Source: Isoetes taiwanensis (Eukaryota; Streptophyta; Lycopodiopsida; Isoetales; Isoetaceae). Taken from it: a stretch of DNA of 64,000 bases. The position numbers were made by a program, and so were the translations under genes. Shown here piece by piece: positions 42,347 to 55,828 of this stretch. The stretch is taken from the NCBI GenBank assembly GCA_021234155.1, contig JAJEKV010000531.1, forward strand, positions 1 through 64,000, given 5' to 3'. The number at the start of each line of letters is the position of its first letter. Positions within the stretch are counted from its first letter, which is position 1. Under the pieces are notes generated by a model that had not been told where the DNA came from, did not search any database, and saw only the letters and a program-made list of their open reading frames with translations.

Positions 42347-44682
42347 TTTAAATTATTTAATTATTTTGAAAGTAGTATAGGAACATGGATGAATCATTTC
42401 GCTGCATATGTCTTTGTTTTGCAAGGCAAAGAGGTAAGTGGCCAATATCAATAAGATGTTGTTTTTCTATTCGATCCCGTGTTGACAATTCATGTGTTTT
42501 TTTTTTTTTTGTTAAGGGTGATGCGAACTTTTTTTTTTTGATGTTTAGATGTAGATTTTGAACATTATTTATTAGCATGTGTTTGTGTTGAATGGTTAAG
42601 TCCTTTGAGGTGTAGGGTTCGACTTAGTGTTGAATAACATGCGTAACATATGGGATTTGAATTTTTAAAATCAATGTAAAAGTAAATCATTTATATAAAA
42701 GTGTCTAGTTTTGCTTTTAAAAGCAAAGATTTCTACAATTATTAAAAATGTATTTAAAGCTCATAGACAGAGTGTTGATTGTCTAGTTGTTTTCGTGACT
42801 GATGATTACGCTTTGCACAATTGATTTTGAATATCCCTCGTTGGATTTTGAATCTACTTAAAATGCTTTGCACGTGCTTTCTTTGATCCAACTCTATTTC
42901 TATTCCAAAATTGTATTAATGTTTCTTGTTCATGCAATGTCCAAGCCATTATCTCAATATAGCAACACCTCCGACAAAGCACACATTACAATTTGAACCG
43001 CTTGAGCTATATTTCTTTAAACTAAATAAAGTAAGACAATGTATAATTGCGCAAGGCTTACCAATGAAAGTTACGCCAAATTGGTAATTCTCCAAATTAC
43101 TCTTATTGTCTAGTTTGCAATGTGACATACCTACTTTGTGAAAGCTGCAAAAAATGGAACAAAACAAATACATCATTTACCAAAAATAACGATGTAATAA
43201 AAAAAAAAAAAATACACATAACCTCATTAAATATATATTTTATTATGCAAGTATTATTGGACAACTAATTTATAATTTTCGACTAGAGAACAAATATTAC
43301 TCCTTTTCCCTTATCTATGGCACGCAAATTATGTTCGATAATATTGTGCAAAGGAAATAACTTTGAATCCACAAGGTCAAGCTTTCCTTACTTGTTTGTT
43401 CCATCACAAATACGCAAGCATCAATATTCCCACGCAAGGCAAAGACCATCCATTCTCGCAATATATAGCATACAACTAATACAATATTCTTGGGCCCAAG
43501 GGACAAAAAAAAAATTATTGAGGTCTCCACCACCACATACTTCATCAAGAATAGCTACAAGGAATCGAACAAATAATGAGCTTTGCATTTCGCCCGCTGT
43601 TGTAACATAGTCTTTTGAAGTGAGGCCATGAGTGTTGCCAAATTCTAAAAAGAAAAAGGACGACCCAATGAAGAAATGAAAAGAAGGATTATTCTCGACA
43701 AACCACCGAGCTTTTGTCAATCAACAAAAGCCCCCACATCGTGGTCCATGTCTTCCATAGATCGCACCCAATTGGGGTTCTCCAAGCTATGTAAGGTAAA
43801 ATGTTTCAAACAAACTCTATTGCTCGTAACACTTAATTGGGCTTCTCCAAATTGTAATAAATTGTATCGCTTATTATCTTGTACTCTTCCAAATTTGGTA
43901 GAATTGTGGAAAAGTTTAAAATTGCTCTAGACCCGCTACTTTGCTTTGTGGTTTGGTGTGGGCAAGGGGTTGATGGGAATTTGTGGAGAGAGTCAAGAAA
44001 GGAAAAGATGGAATGTTTGTGGTGGCTTATAACTTAATTCAAGTTATTTTTAATATCAAGGTGGAATGCAACAACACCGCCATAGTCAAGAACTTTCGTG
44101 ACTTAAATGAGACACTTGAAAATATAGTTTCACAATGGAAAAAGGAGAATCCATTTGTAGCCTATTTTATAATCTATTACCACCCGAAGTTTGTGTAACA
44201 TCTATAACAAATTCGATCGTATTGAACTCATCGAATCGTACAAATTCGATCATTGCATAATAAGTTTGTATACCACTTAAACAAATTATGATCCGAATAG
44301 GGACCGAAAGCAACCTTCTTCTATGCCGTGGTCGCCATGCAATTTTGCCCAGAGCATAGCGCTAACCCTAAAGCTAAATGTAATGTAATATCCCACGATC
44401 TATTGAATTCAAACACCTTAGGAGCCGGTGTCCACTATGGTCTACTTGTGTGCGGACATGGAAAAATGGTCGCATGCTTGGTGGATTGATTAGAAAGTTA
44501 ATTGTGCATGCTTATGCCTCACCTCAATGTGCAAGAACAATGGCTAGCATATTGCTTAATCATGCATGCCTTTTATCGAATCGGCGAATGGGCTCCACAT
44601 CCTCTACATTTCAGATGTAGAAGTAAAATCAATGCCTTTTTCAAGAACTCGGGTGAATCGCCTTGATTATAATCCTTATTAT
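42347..44682. other. AT-rich stretch, no recognised gene
   Basis: Homopolymer T runs lie at about 42500 and 42530. A minus-strand open stretch at 43315-43720 and a plus frame at 43983-44198 show no domain I know. I would not call either a gene. Confidence 0.4.
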
Positions 44683-45962
44683 TGAAGTATCTTACAATGC
44701 CTATTTATCAAATGCCACAACTAAAGACTACAATGGAATCACTTTACCCTTTACATTACATTGGTCTTGATCTTTTGGTCTTCTAATCTTGTATTCCACC
44801 TTAAGCTCACAACTTAAGGAAGCTTAGAACACATAGATTATTATCAAAGAGGTAATGATATCATGGAAAAGCAAATAACCAAATGCAAAACAATATTTTA
44901 GGCAAATACTTTGGTTTTCATGAACATGAATGTTTAAAGGTTAAAACAAAATGCATATTGGTTTCTCTTTAGGCATAATAATGTGCTCAAACATGCCACC
45001 TTAAGATATTCTAACATGCCACCTATGTTCGAATCCTGCCAAGGTGGCTACAAAACCGGGGAACTTTCTAAAAAAAAGTCTAAAGGAATCTTTATAGAAT
45101 CTTCAAAAATCTAAGGTAACTGAGAACCTTAGGGATTCTTACGAGATTCCAAAGGGATTGTATAAGGATCGTAAAATGATTATAACATCTTAGAGAACTT
45201 AGGAAAATGTTCATACACAAACTGGCATCATTATAATCATCTATGCCCATTAAGAAATGTTGGGTTCACATAATGCACAAGATGTTTATTGCAAAGTCCC
45301 ATACTTTGCCATAATCAATTGTTTGACTTATTTAACTTACTTGATAGTGTAAAACTTTCATACCCATGCTTCTAACCCATCCAAATATATTCTTGCTATT
45401 GCAATGACATAACAAAACTATTTAAAAAATGCATTGAAGTATCTTACAATGCCTATTTATCAAATGCCACAACTAAAGACTACAATGGAATCACTTTACC
45501 CTTTACATTACATTGGTCTTGATCTTTTGGTCTTCTAATCTTGTATTCCACCTTAAGCTCACAACTTACACAGCTTAGAACACATAGATTATTCGTGGCA
45601 AGAGGTAATGATATCATGGAAAAGCAAACAAACCAAATGCAAAACAATATTTTAGGCAAATACTTTGGTTTTCATGAACATGAATGTTTAAAGACGTAAA
45701 ACAAAATGCATATTGGTTTCTCTTTAGGCATAATAATGTGCTCAAACATGCCACGCTGGCTCTAACATGCCACCTATGTTCGAATCTTGCCAAGGTGGCT
45801 ACAAAACCGTGGGGAACTTTCAAAAGTCTAAAGGAATCTTTATAGAATCTTCAAAAATCTAAGGCAACCGGAGAACCTTAGGGATTCTTACGAGATTCCA
45901 AAGGGATTGTATAAGGATCATAAAATGATTATAACATCTTAGAGAACTTAGGAAAATGTTCA
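44683..45962. repeat. LTR-like direct repeat pair (531/528 bp) around 221 bp
   Basis: 44683-45213 and 45435-45962 are nearly identical. Both begin TGAAGTATC and end ATGTTCA, giving TG...CA ends with a 4 bp inverted terminus (TGAA...TTCA). The 221 bp between them begins near CTGGCATCATT, close to the initiator-Met primer-binding pattern TGGTATCA, and carries no ORF. A terminal-repeat-in-miniature (TRIM-like) element would fit. The repeats are long for a TRIM and the flanks (ATTAT, TATAT) are not an exact duplication, so a simple tandem duplication with a 753 bp period remains possible. Confidence 0.6.
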
Positions 45963-46364
45963 TATATATACTTTGACTTCAGCTTTTAAGTTTATATTGT
46001 CTTTTTATCACATCGATAACAATGCTCTGTTGTTCATATTGGATGTTACAACAAATTACGTTAAAAAGAAACGGGCTCGCTTCAACATCGCCAGACCTTG
46101 CCCTTTCAACAATATAGCAAATCTTGCCTTTCAACAAGATTCCGCATGTCGATCCCTTTCTTGGGGACGAATTTCACCACCTCCCGGATCTTCAAGCTTT
46201 AGCCTTCATTTATTCAACCTATCGTGCTAAGTATCACCCACAAATCTTTTGCCCTCGCCGTTTTTAGCAAGAGCTTCAACATTTCTAGTGTTGTCCTCCC
46301 TATGAGTTGTGACTTGGTCCTATTGATATATGTGCCTATGCCACTCAACCGGGCATAGACTCGG

Positions 46365-46607
46365 TCAACCAATTTCAAGACAAAATAGTTCCTTCGTGAT
46401 TTTGTATTCCCTATTTTTATGATTACCTAGCAGCAGCTTTGTTGGATGTGTTTTGACCTTCGAGATACGGTTGCCCATTAGTAAGTAATGTGGGTAGGAA
46501 CCAATGAGCCGATGCTTAGAATCCTTATCACAGACATCGCATTCACAAATGCACCTAAGGTTTAGAGCATCTAATGTTGCCTCATCATTGCCATCCATTA
46601 CATACAT
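46365..46607 (-). CDS. Small Cys-rich hypothetical ORF or exon
   Basis: The 80-codon minus-strand frame has a Cys cluster near residues 18-26 (CICECDVC) followed by a basic part. It could be an exon of a zinc-binding protein, and neighbouring minus-strand sequence (46060-46230) also reads protein-like (VVKFVPKKGIDM). No family recognised and no splice sites proven. Confidence 0.2.
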   Translation of the reverse strand: MYVMDGNDEATLDALNLRCICECDVCDKDSKHRLIGSYPHYLLMGNRISKVKTHPTKLLLGNHKNREYKITKELFCLEIG

Positions 46608-46790
46608 GTCACTACAAATGGAGTACGTTTTTCAAATGCGTACATGATATCAAGTTCAACACTTGTGGCTCCATTGTTTATTTGTTGTTGTGCAGCTATA
46701 TGTTGTACCAAGGAAACTTTGGATTCTACAACTTTATATTCCCCATAGGAATTAAGAATTTTCCATTCTAAAATTGTACTGAATTTGCAA

Positions 46791-46918
46791 TCAAAACGTT
46801 ATCTAGACCATCTCTGGTGTTGTAGGTGAGGCTATTGTTGAAGCAGTAAATCAAAACGTTATCTAGACAATCTCTGGTGTTAAGAAACTAAGGTGGGGCT
46901 ATTGTTGAAGCAGTATCA
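46791..46918. repeat. Tandem duplication of about 60 bp
   Basis: The phrase AATCAAAACGTTATCTAGAC, then ATCTCTGGTGTT and GGCTATTGTTGAAGCAGTA, occurs twice back to back, with a small insertion in the second copy. Confidence 0.85.
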
Positions 46919-47341
46919 ACAGAGGACAGGCGATGTGTCAGGACTTTTGCAGGAGCCACACCAAATTCATCATCTGTCATCCATGTGTTATGCATCAAAT
47001 ATACCGAAATGAGCCAATTACAATATTTGAATCATAATCTTAATAAGCTAACTTGCTGTTATGGATTAGATTTGCAATGCAGGGATGATAGATCAAGACT
47101 ACTAATATCATTTTGGACTTCTATGAATCACATTTATTTTGTTTCAAATGGCACCAAATAATTGCATTTATTTTACAACAAAACGATCCTATTCGCAAAA
47201 GAATGTGGGACTTTATTTTCGCAATTCAAAGGAACCTCTACATGTTTTTCTCACTTTCCAAGCAAAGCTGACAAAAGATAAGTGTAGCATTTGGATGTGA
47301 AAAAAATGCATTTAAGTGGTTCTTGATGAAAATACCTTATT

Positions 47342-48896
47342 GACTACCTAGTGCACCGCAACACATGTGGCCAAAACCTGATTCTATACTTTCTGATGAT
47401 TCCAGACATTGACAAGTGACCTTGTTAATCGATTGCTCCATTTCCATGAAATCTGTACAACAGTAAATAGTTACAAAAAGCAACTAGCATCCATGTAAAA
47501 GTAAAGTTATGAATCTTTGAGATACTGCAGAGTATTATAATCAATATTAAACCAAGCCATATGCATACAGCTCTATTACATAATACATCCCATGGTCTCA
47601 TTTTTATGCAAAAGATTTAGACACCATGTAGAACAATAGACTTACCTGTATGTACCATCCGCACATCACTTTCGTGCTATTTGGATCACGATCAAGAATT
47701 GAAAATCCAGGCATATTACCACATTCATGTTCATATATTGATGCCTTGTTCTGCAAAGAAAGAGGTAGGAATAAAAGATAAGCATGTGCAAAGTATAGCA
47801 GTACAAAGCATAAACTTGCAAAAGTCTTCGTATTAGATGCAAACTAATCGTATTAGATGCAAACTAATCAAATACTTCCAGATGCAATCAACATAAATAA
47901 ATATTCTGGCCATCCTATGAAATAGGATGAGTGCAAGAAGCCAAGAGAGCATGGATTCATGGCTGTAAATGCGGACCTTCCAATGGTATGCCATCTTCAA
48001 TGTTTCATAAATCTTGTCCTTTTTCTAACGCATATGCATTGTTGGGCAGAGAGCGCGTGATCTGGGCAGCTTGAGTATCATTCCAAATCAGCTGTTTAAC
48101 ATAGCCCACTAATAGCCAGATAAGAAAACGTGCTGAGACAAAAGATTAGGAACTTAATTCGAGCTAAATAGGCATTTAATTATTCCACTCTTAGCTTCTT
48201 CTGCCCCATATCTCTAAATTTTGCGTTTAAAATGTATGGTAGTGGCAAGCCTCTGTCTCGACTACTTACTTCATCATTATGTAAAGAAACACTTTGAAGA
48301 GTTCACATGTTTATGGGCTCTAGTTTCTTCTATGCTGCTCTAAGAGAGCTGATCTGCGAGTCCAGAACATGAGCAAGATCCTACAATTGCACAATTTATA
48401 GATACTATCAGCAAAGGACACGATTTGCAAGTTTGTGCTAGCTCCTATCTGCATACCTTCGTATACTATCCCTGCCATTCGATATTTCAGAAATCAATGC
48501 AGGTTTGCACAGAAAATTTCAATAGGTTGCCATGATCCTTTTCTACTCTCATTCTTTCCCTGTCTTGAAAATTTCCTGAAGAAAAGATGTTGTAGGCTGA
48601 AGCTAAGAAAATAGTATTTGTAGAAACTGAAGAGCCATATCCAGCAAAAATGATAAGACAGACTGTAACGAAATGAAAGATCAATGCAAACGAATCTAGA
48701 CTTAAAGATTTAAATATGAAGCAATGCAATGTGAACAATCAGCGTAGAATATGAAGGGGCAGAATGTAAGATCAATCGAATAGACAAAGGTGAACCCTAA
48801 ATTATTTTCCTTACCAAAATCTTGCCCGCGGAGCCTTGGCTCTTCACGAACTCCGGCAATCCCTTCTTTTTCAAACGCCATGCCCATAGCTCCCAA
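47342..48896 (-). CDS. Candidate spliced gene, three exons, unknown product
   Basis: On the minus strand, an ATG-led segment at 48896-48820 (MAFEKEGIAGVREEPRLRGQDF) stops at a GTAAGG donor. An exon-like block at 47754-47650 is bounded by TTTGCAG and GTAAG. It stays open for 35 codons (ASIYEHECGNMPGFSILDRD, then a Cys/Trp-containing end). A further block at 47455-47345 follows a TTGTACAG acceptor and ends at a stop or a GTAGTC donor, depending on frame. The splice signals are good, but reading-frame phase between exon 1 and exon 2 is not consistent without another exon. No family recognised. It is the best candidate for a host gene in this part, at low confidence. Confidence 0.25.
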
Positions 48897-49187
48897 GGTC
48901 TGGAGAGTCCGTTTGTAAGGGGATAATTTTAGAATCCGGAATCTTTGTCTAACAACTCTCGTCTATATCCCCTTAGCTTTCCCCCTGCCGTACCAGAATA
49001 ATCCTGCCGTACCAGAATAATCCTTCTAGAAGGTGGGGGTTTGGATTCTCGAGTAGAATGTGTGAAAATTCCTCCATTTTGAGAATCTCGACTCACTGAT
49101 CATCTCAAAACTTCATGTCTTCTGTTATAGAATTAACAACTATGGATGCATAGGAATGCTGCTTTGAAGAAACGGTGGATGTCAAGT

Positions 49188-49434
49188 TCACAGAGAACCT
49201 TCAATACGATGAAGTAAGAGGAGAATTAAAACCTGACACATATAGAAGTGTCTGCTGCACAAACATTGTAGCTGCAAATGCGAAGGAACCAAGCCGTTGG
49301 ACACATGCTCCATATCCAGAGCCGACAGGATTCTGCAATGCCATGGCAATGACATCTGGCAAGATAAGATTATTTCGACCCTTGCAAACACAAATTATTT
49401 CAAGATCGTAGCTACATAGGCCTGAACCCGGCAT
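49188..49434 (-). CDS. Unassigned ORF
   Basis: The 77-codon minus-strand frame encodes a moderately hydrophobic peptide (ALQNPVGSGYGACVQRLGSF and following). The opposite strand is open too. It may be an exon. No domain seen, no flanking signals proven. The adjacent 49.0 kb has a short duplication, CCGTACCAGAATAATCC twice. Confidence 0.15.
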
Positions 49435-49978
49435 TTTTCAAAAAATTTGCACCTTTATTGCAGAAACATTTGCATCGCCTGTAAACCTCATCTTGGCGCC
49501 AAGCGTTAGCTGCTGCATTAGCAGGCTCCATCATTGAATGGCTAGAAAATATTTTCGTAGGTCACTCTGTGGAAGATTACATGAAAATGCAAATTCGCTA
49601 AACAAAGCTCCTTGCCATAGCCTAGCAGAGGGGAAAAAAAGGGGTAAAAAACCCATTTCAAACTGCACGGCCATGGTATTGCGGCAGTTTTTACCTTATA
49701 TGGCAAGGTATAAAAGGTATCTAAAGGTATCTAAGGTATAAAGGTATGGCAAAAGGCAACTACTGCTACTATAAGTATTTGACATCGGCCAGATCAAAAG
49801 AAACGCGACAGCAACTGCGACCACATCCGGGTCCTGCGAGCGAGTCTATCATACCGGCCTGCTTCTTAAGCGAGCAAACATCTGTGCAATCAAATTCTGT
49901 GTAAGTATTACATCTGTGTGATCGAAGCTTAATTTCATCTTCTTTCTTTGATTAAAGTTTTTAAGCAGCGATCAATTC

Positions 49979-50600
49979 TGGGAATTTAGGTTTAGGGTTT
50001 AGGCTGTGAACTAACTGATCAACATTCCAATAAAAAAATAGTTTGTTTTAAAAATAAAAAACCCAAAGATAAATTCTAAAAAAAGGAATCTCTAGCCCAA
50101 AGGTTAAAAAAACCAATAGTTTTTCACAAAAAAAAAACGAGTTTCGATCGTAAAAAAAATAATTTAAGGCCCAAACACGGAAAACCTTAGCGTATATTCA
50201 TACTAAAAAAAAAAAAAGTTTTTCACTGAGGAAAAACAATCAAGAATGACTTTGGCCGATTATCGATATACCCTTGATATCTTTGGGAATTTAGGTTTAG
50301 GGTTTAGGGTTGTGAACTAACTTCGAATTGGAAGATCAACATTCCAATAAAAAATAGTTTGTTTTAAAAAAAAAACCCAAAGATAAATTCTAAAAAAAGG
50401 AATCTCTAGCCCAAAGGTTAAAAACCAATAGTTTTTCACAAAAACGAGTTTCCGATCAATAGGAAAAATAATTTTGGCGCCCAAAAACACGGAAAAACCT
50501 TAGCGATATTCATACGCAAAAACCAAAAAGTTTTTCACCGCCGGAAAAACAATCAGTAATGACGGCCGTCAGATTATCAGATATACCCTTGATATGCCAG
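49979..50600. repeat. Tandem duplication (unit about 307 bp) with telomere-type motifs
   Basis: Both copies start with GGGAATTTAGGTTTAGGGTTTAGG (telomere-type part at 49986-50003 and 50291-50312). They share AACATTCCAATAAAAAA, AAACCCAAAGATAAATTC, GGAATCTCTAGCCCAAAGGTT, CAATAGTTTTTCACAAAA and ATATACCCTTGATAT in order. They differ mainly in A-run length. The TTTAGGG pair is the plant telobox, common in promoters of translation genes; here it could also be a short interstitial telomeric repeat. Confidence 0.85.
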
Positions 50601-50739
50601 AATATGCCAAAACCAACCCTCCCCCTAACGAATTGCCCCCTTAACAGGGGCAATCCAAAAAGCATGACAAGTGGCCAAACAAGGAAACGTTCAAAACTAA
50701 AAGACAAAAGGCCAAAAGGCACAAAAGGGTGGGAGGGTG

Positions 50740-50885
50740 GGACAAGCCTCCTAAGGAGGAGAGGCTCAAGAACGGCTGATAAGAACAAAGGTGGAGGAGA
50801 CATACTTAAATACTCTAGAAGGACACATCAACTAGCCTTAAGAAGCGGATTTTTCTGCTTATCTCGAAACGCAGATAAATCATAC
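50740..50885. repeat. 145 bp direct repeat X, uninterrupted copy
   Basis: GGACAAGCCTCCTAAGGAGG begins the block, which runs through CTTAAATACTCTAGAAGGACA to AACGCAGATAAATCATAC. The same block recurs at 55829-56940, where a LINE splits it, so this copy shows the pre-insertion state. CCTCCTAAGGAGG is itself a perfect 13 bp inverted repeat. Confidence 0.85.
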
Positions 50886-53800
50886 TTCTAAAGCCTAATT
50901 GAACTCCAAACAACCACCATGCTGAAAAAGGAGGCAGAAAAAAGCAGAAGAATCTATCAGACAATGACCACATCACTACATCTACAAGGCTTGGCAACAA
51001 TCAACATGCCTAGCCCAACCTTGACAATGCAGATAGAGGGACAGACCAAATCTCTAGATTCTAAAGCTAAATGAAGCCTGATGACACAAATCTAAGCAAG
51101 AAAGCTACGGTCCAAAGACTGTCTAGAAGATCAATAAGCACTCAAGACGAAGAACTACAAGAGCTTGCAAGAAAGGTAATACTTCGATGTCACCTTAATG
51201 TAAAAGGGGTAGAGAGAAAGGGGCAAGAGATCACAATCCAGAGACCAAGACAACTCAAACGACGAGCAACACCAAGAAAGATAAAGCACTTATCCAACAT
51301 GCGAATGAACAAGGGTTTGGGAACAAAGATCCACACATTGAGCTCAGATAAAAGCTTTAAAGCCACCATAGTCAAAGTAACACCCATAAGCCAAAGCATT
51401 CAAGGTCCCTCAGAGATACAATCCTAAAGACATAAAACCTTAAGACATCTGCCTACGCGTATCGCATGCCAACCAAATTGAATCAAAGATAACCCTAATA
51501 CTATTCTTAAGCTTAGAAATAAGAACGGCCTATGAAATTCATATGGGAACACAAACTCATATTTCTTATCCTTCAAAGAAAGCAAATCTAAAGCATAAGA
51601 ACTAAAAGCTGCTAAAGCAAAAGCAAGCAACCAGACTCGCAATCAGGACTTACAAGTGTGCGCATTAAGAGGAGACTCAACTACCTACTAGATCAACAAA
51701 AGCAAGTAAATGCGTGAGAGAAGTGAATACACAACTTCACAATTAAAGCCAGTAACATCTATCCAACCATCAACCACAGGTAAACCTAAACGAAATTTCT
51801 TAAAGAAAATGCAATTAGTAGATAAAAAAAGGCTTAGAAACCATAAAGCTCATGCCCTATACAAGTAAGTACCAATACAAGCATAAAAGGAAAGAACTAA
51901 AACCCTATGCATCTAGATCACATCAAAAAAGGCAACTTGGCGTTAAAGAGGGCAAAGATCCTTGCAAACGCCAAAAAACCAAACTGACTGCCAAAAGTCA
52001 ACATTATTGTGGGTTTAAAAGGTTGCAACTCCAAAGAAATACATTAGAAATAGCATCTTAATTTAAATAAATGAGACAAGGATAGAAGCAAGTTTAATCA
52101 TGAACTTCCCTAAGAACCTATATACAATATTGCGGATATCTCATAAAGCAGAGTGAGTTACATGCACGAGGGCCTATTTCCACTTCCACTACTTGCACGG
52201 TAAAACTACCCCATATATACATACGATATAAAGCCACTCAAAAGCACTCAAACTCATGACGCAAATCGAACCTGAGGCATATGTGAAAAATTTGCAAGAG
52301 ACGACAGCGTTCCCGCTATGAAACTCCAAGAGGCTTCTATATCATGTAGCTCCTAGTTGCCCTCGATACCGTAGTCCCTTCACGGCTAGGCCAAGACGAA
52401 GAGGCTCAAGACTTCCTGCATTCGGCATTAATTCTTGCATTGGATATGGACATTTTATAAGATAATTTGCTGCCTGGATCCTCCCCTTGGGATTGACCAA
52501 ACCTCTGTCTAGCTTAGGAACTCGAGTTGCAAGCTTGGTCATGCACATTCTCAAAAAATAAATTGCCATGTTGAGGTATAGGTATAGTCGACAAGGCTAC
52601 AAATTCCCCCTCCAAAAACTTGCAAGGTCGCACAAAGATGCACCATAAAAGCTAGGATTAAAAATCTTGCTACTACAGAACCAGCTACTAGCTTATGCAT
52701 GCCAACTTCAATCTTTGATGTGAAGCGAGTAACATAACTATAGACTCTAACTAGATTATGCTCTATCAATAATGTGGCCAATATCGAGACTAAAGAATGC
52801 ATGGTCATGAGCCCAGCTATAAACAACCAAAAAAAAATATTCCACCAAGGCCTACTAGGGCAGATACAATGAGAACTATATAAAAAACATGTAAACTCTC
52901 AGCTATCCCGAGCGAAGAAATTTGGCAATCCAAGGCAACGTGTTTCAAGAAGACAGCGTGAACTAAGGACCCATGCATCCAAAATTCTGAGAAACCGAAA
53001 GCAAGATTATGAGCAAGAGGGTTGGCTTGGCCCCCGTGAGTCCACAAATGCACAACCTCTTAGGTGAGAATCGATGAGATAAATACTAGCTCTAAAGCAT
53101 CTAAGCCAAAACGGACCAATAATTAACCAATAATTAACAGCTTATCAACTATCACTCCCGACATACCAACATTAAAACCATGAGAATAGAAGAGAACCAT
53201 ACGAACGTCATCATCAAACCCTTTGGATAAAAATGAAAAGTACATTTGCACAAACCTAAGCAAAGTAAGTCAATCAAAATGAATACGTTCGATAAGAAAT
53301 GGAAGAGTCGCACATGGAATGAATAAAGTACAGAACATACCCAGTTGTACTTAAACAAATCCACCAAGGGACTTGTCCCTGACCAATGTTGTTGTTCATG
53401 TGGCAAGAGCGCTGTCCCAAACGTGACCACAACCTGCCACTGCGCCAATGGGACCATATCGTACCACCGCCCATGCTCTACAGATGAAACATCAACGAGT
53501 ATTGCCCACGAAGTCTCCTAATTCAAGCAGTGCCTAATAACAATCTAAACTGTGGCAACTGGCACATCCACTATCTTGCCATCTGCTCCGCATATCTCTG
53601 TTCGTGATCCCATATGGAACAATGTCTCTATAAAAACAAACTTGGAAAAGATCAAAGTGCTCTCAATCCAGGAAATGGAGAATTGTAACTGCAAAGTTTG
53701 ACCGAGCTGGGAAGTAAACTTCCAAATCCAGATTCACAAAACCTCCTATGTGAAGCAATATTTCTGTAAAAAATAAACTTTCTGGAAAAAGATCAAAGAG

Positions 53801-55828
53801 CTCTCAATCCAAGAAATGGAGATGTAACTGCAAAATTTGGCAATGCTGGAAACTAAACTTTCCATGCTACTGGAAAAACCATAGACCAAGTTATGTGCTG
53901 GAAAAATCATAAATGAATGAAGCATCCACAAACATCCGCTCCACAAAATTATCCACTTGCAAAACTGACTAATGGAAAATTCCCAATCACCACTTCAAAT
54001 AAAAGTGTCCGAAGTCACAAAAAATGCCAATGGAGCCATGTTTCTGCAAAATTAACAAACTTGGCCCAGTTCAAGAGTGTATCAACAAAAAGTAACAGGC
54101 CTGGGAACATGTCAAAGTGGAGCATGTTGTTCACGTTGTAGATGGTACATCAGAAATAAAATGGTTTTCTACTGCAGAGTTGACCACGCCAGCATGAAAA
54201 GAAAACTAGTTAAATATCGTGGACAACTACCAGCTACCGAGATACATAAAGCCATCATCAAACACCATACTAAAGGATCTTGGCAAATGACAGAGTGCAA
54301 CTCACAGGCGTTCAAAAACCTGTGTATAAACCTCTCATAATGTGTGTCTGTAAGAGAACCTAACAGACCACGGCTTGGATGTCCTTGAAATTTATGACAG
54401 CACCATAACCTCAAGCTAAATTGAGATCTTTAGAATGAGAGGAAAGCTAAGCATGACAAGAAAAATTGGACAACAAAGAAATGCTGTCATATTCTAGAAA
54501 TACAAAATGTAGAAAGCACAAGATAGATCTAAATGACTCAACCAGAAAAAAATGGCCATGATGAGGAAATGATCCATTAATGTAAGGAAAAACTTGGACT
54601 AGCAAACTAAGAGCTCAAACTACATAAGGGCATAAACTAGAAGACTTATGAGTAAATGAACCTGATTGGCATTTACACAGGCACCGCAGAAAACAACAAC
54701 AACAAGGGCTCGGACAAAGAACGACGATAGTGTGAAACTCTCAATGGATGCAAAATTTGATTCTATATATGAACAATAGCTCCTAATAAATGCTTGACTA
54801 GATACTGAATCTCAAAAACACGGTCTAGTTGCATGCAATATGTTCACCATATAAATTTGAACCCAATCTAGAGAGTTATGCAACCAAAGAAGGCCAACCA
54901 AAGCTTGGACGACGGTGAAAAGAACTCCCAAATTTAGCTAGCTTGGCAGTCTTGAAAAGAACCCAAAATCTAAGGTGGCCTTGCAGACGGCTCTCAAAGC
55001 AAAATGGAAGGCTATACATGAAATAAAGCTCTGCATGTTACATAGGCAAATTACAATGAGCAAACATCGCGACCTATTACTAGAAGCCAAAAAAAAAAAA
55101 AACGCTATAAAAATTCGAGATATATGAATGACCAGGGCAAGCTGCGGCGTCACTTTGGCCAAATGCACTAGCAAGAAGAAATCTGCCCGAAAATAACCTC
55201 CATAGAACTAGTATAGAAGAAAGGCTATCCCAAGTATGTAAGAAGACACCAAGTCCAATGAGACCTATTAGTGTTGCCCGATCTGATGCAGTTAGACAAC
55301 AACAGCATAGCGACGAAAACCAAAACTTACTACGCTATTTGAAAAGAAATAGGAATCTAACCTTAAGAGAACAAACTCGAATTGATTGAAACCATATGGA
55401 CTCTTTCACACAGGTAGAAAATCGAAATCCTTGGCACTTACCTCATACCCATCTCTTAAAATTTGTACAGCGATGACGTCGCTGACGGATTTTAAATTGA
55501 CTGGTCCCTAAATTTCCTGCAGTTGTAATCCGCAAACCCTAAGCTACACAAAAAATTAGTAGAGGCAAGGCTATGGATTGTAAAGGCTGTTCAAGCAACA
55601 CCAACATAATTGGAAACAATAAAAAACAGTCCTGCCAGCGGCTCTTTACTCGGATTATGAGGAGTTGAAAATAAGCACGAGTGTCATCTGCAGAAGAAGC
55701 AACGGGAGGAACAAAGTACCCACAGAAAAATACAATGTGCCCAGGCACAGTCAAGAGGCGGCAAAGCCGACCAACGATAAAACGTAAAACGCATGAAAGA
55801 TATACTTGAGAAGAAAGCATCTACACGC
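50886..55828. other. 4.9 kb AT-rich segment, no recognised gene
   Basis: The segment is flanked by direct repeats X (50740-50885 and from 55829). Open frames are short on both strands. A tandem duplication with a period near 140 bp is visible at about 53640-53865 (AAAGATCAAAG, GCTCTCAATCCA, AAATGGAGA and TGTAACTGCAAA in both copies). Another phrase, CAAATTTAGC/CCAAATCTAAGG, is only weakly repeated. It could be the body of an undetermined element bounded by X, or unrelated DNA. Confidence 0.4.

Noticed and set aside
49979-50320. Chromosome end
   Set aside because: Only two to three TTTAGGG units in each duplicate and unique sequence on both sides. It is interstitial.
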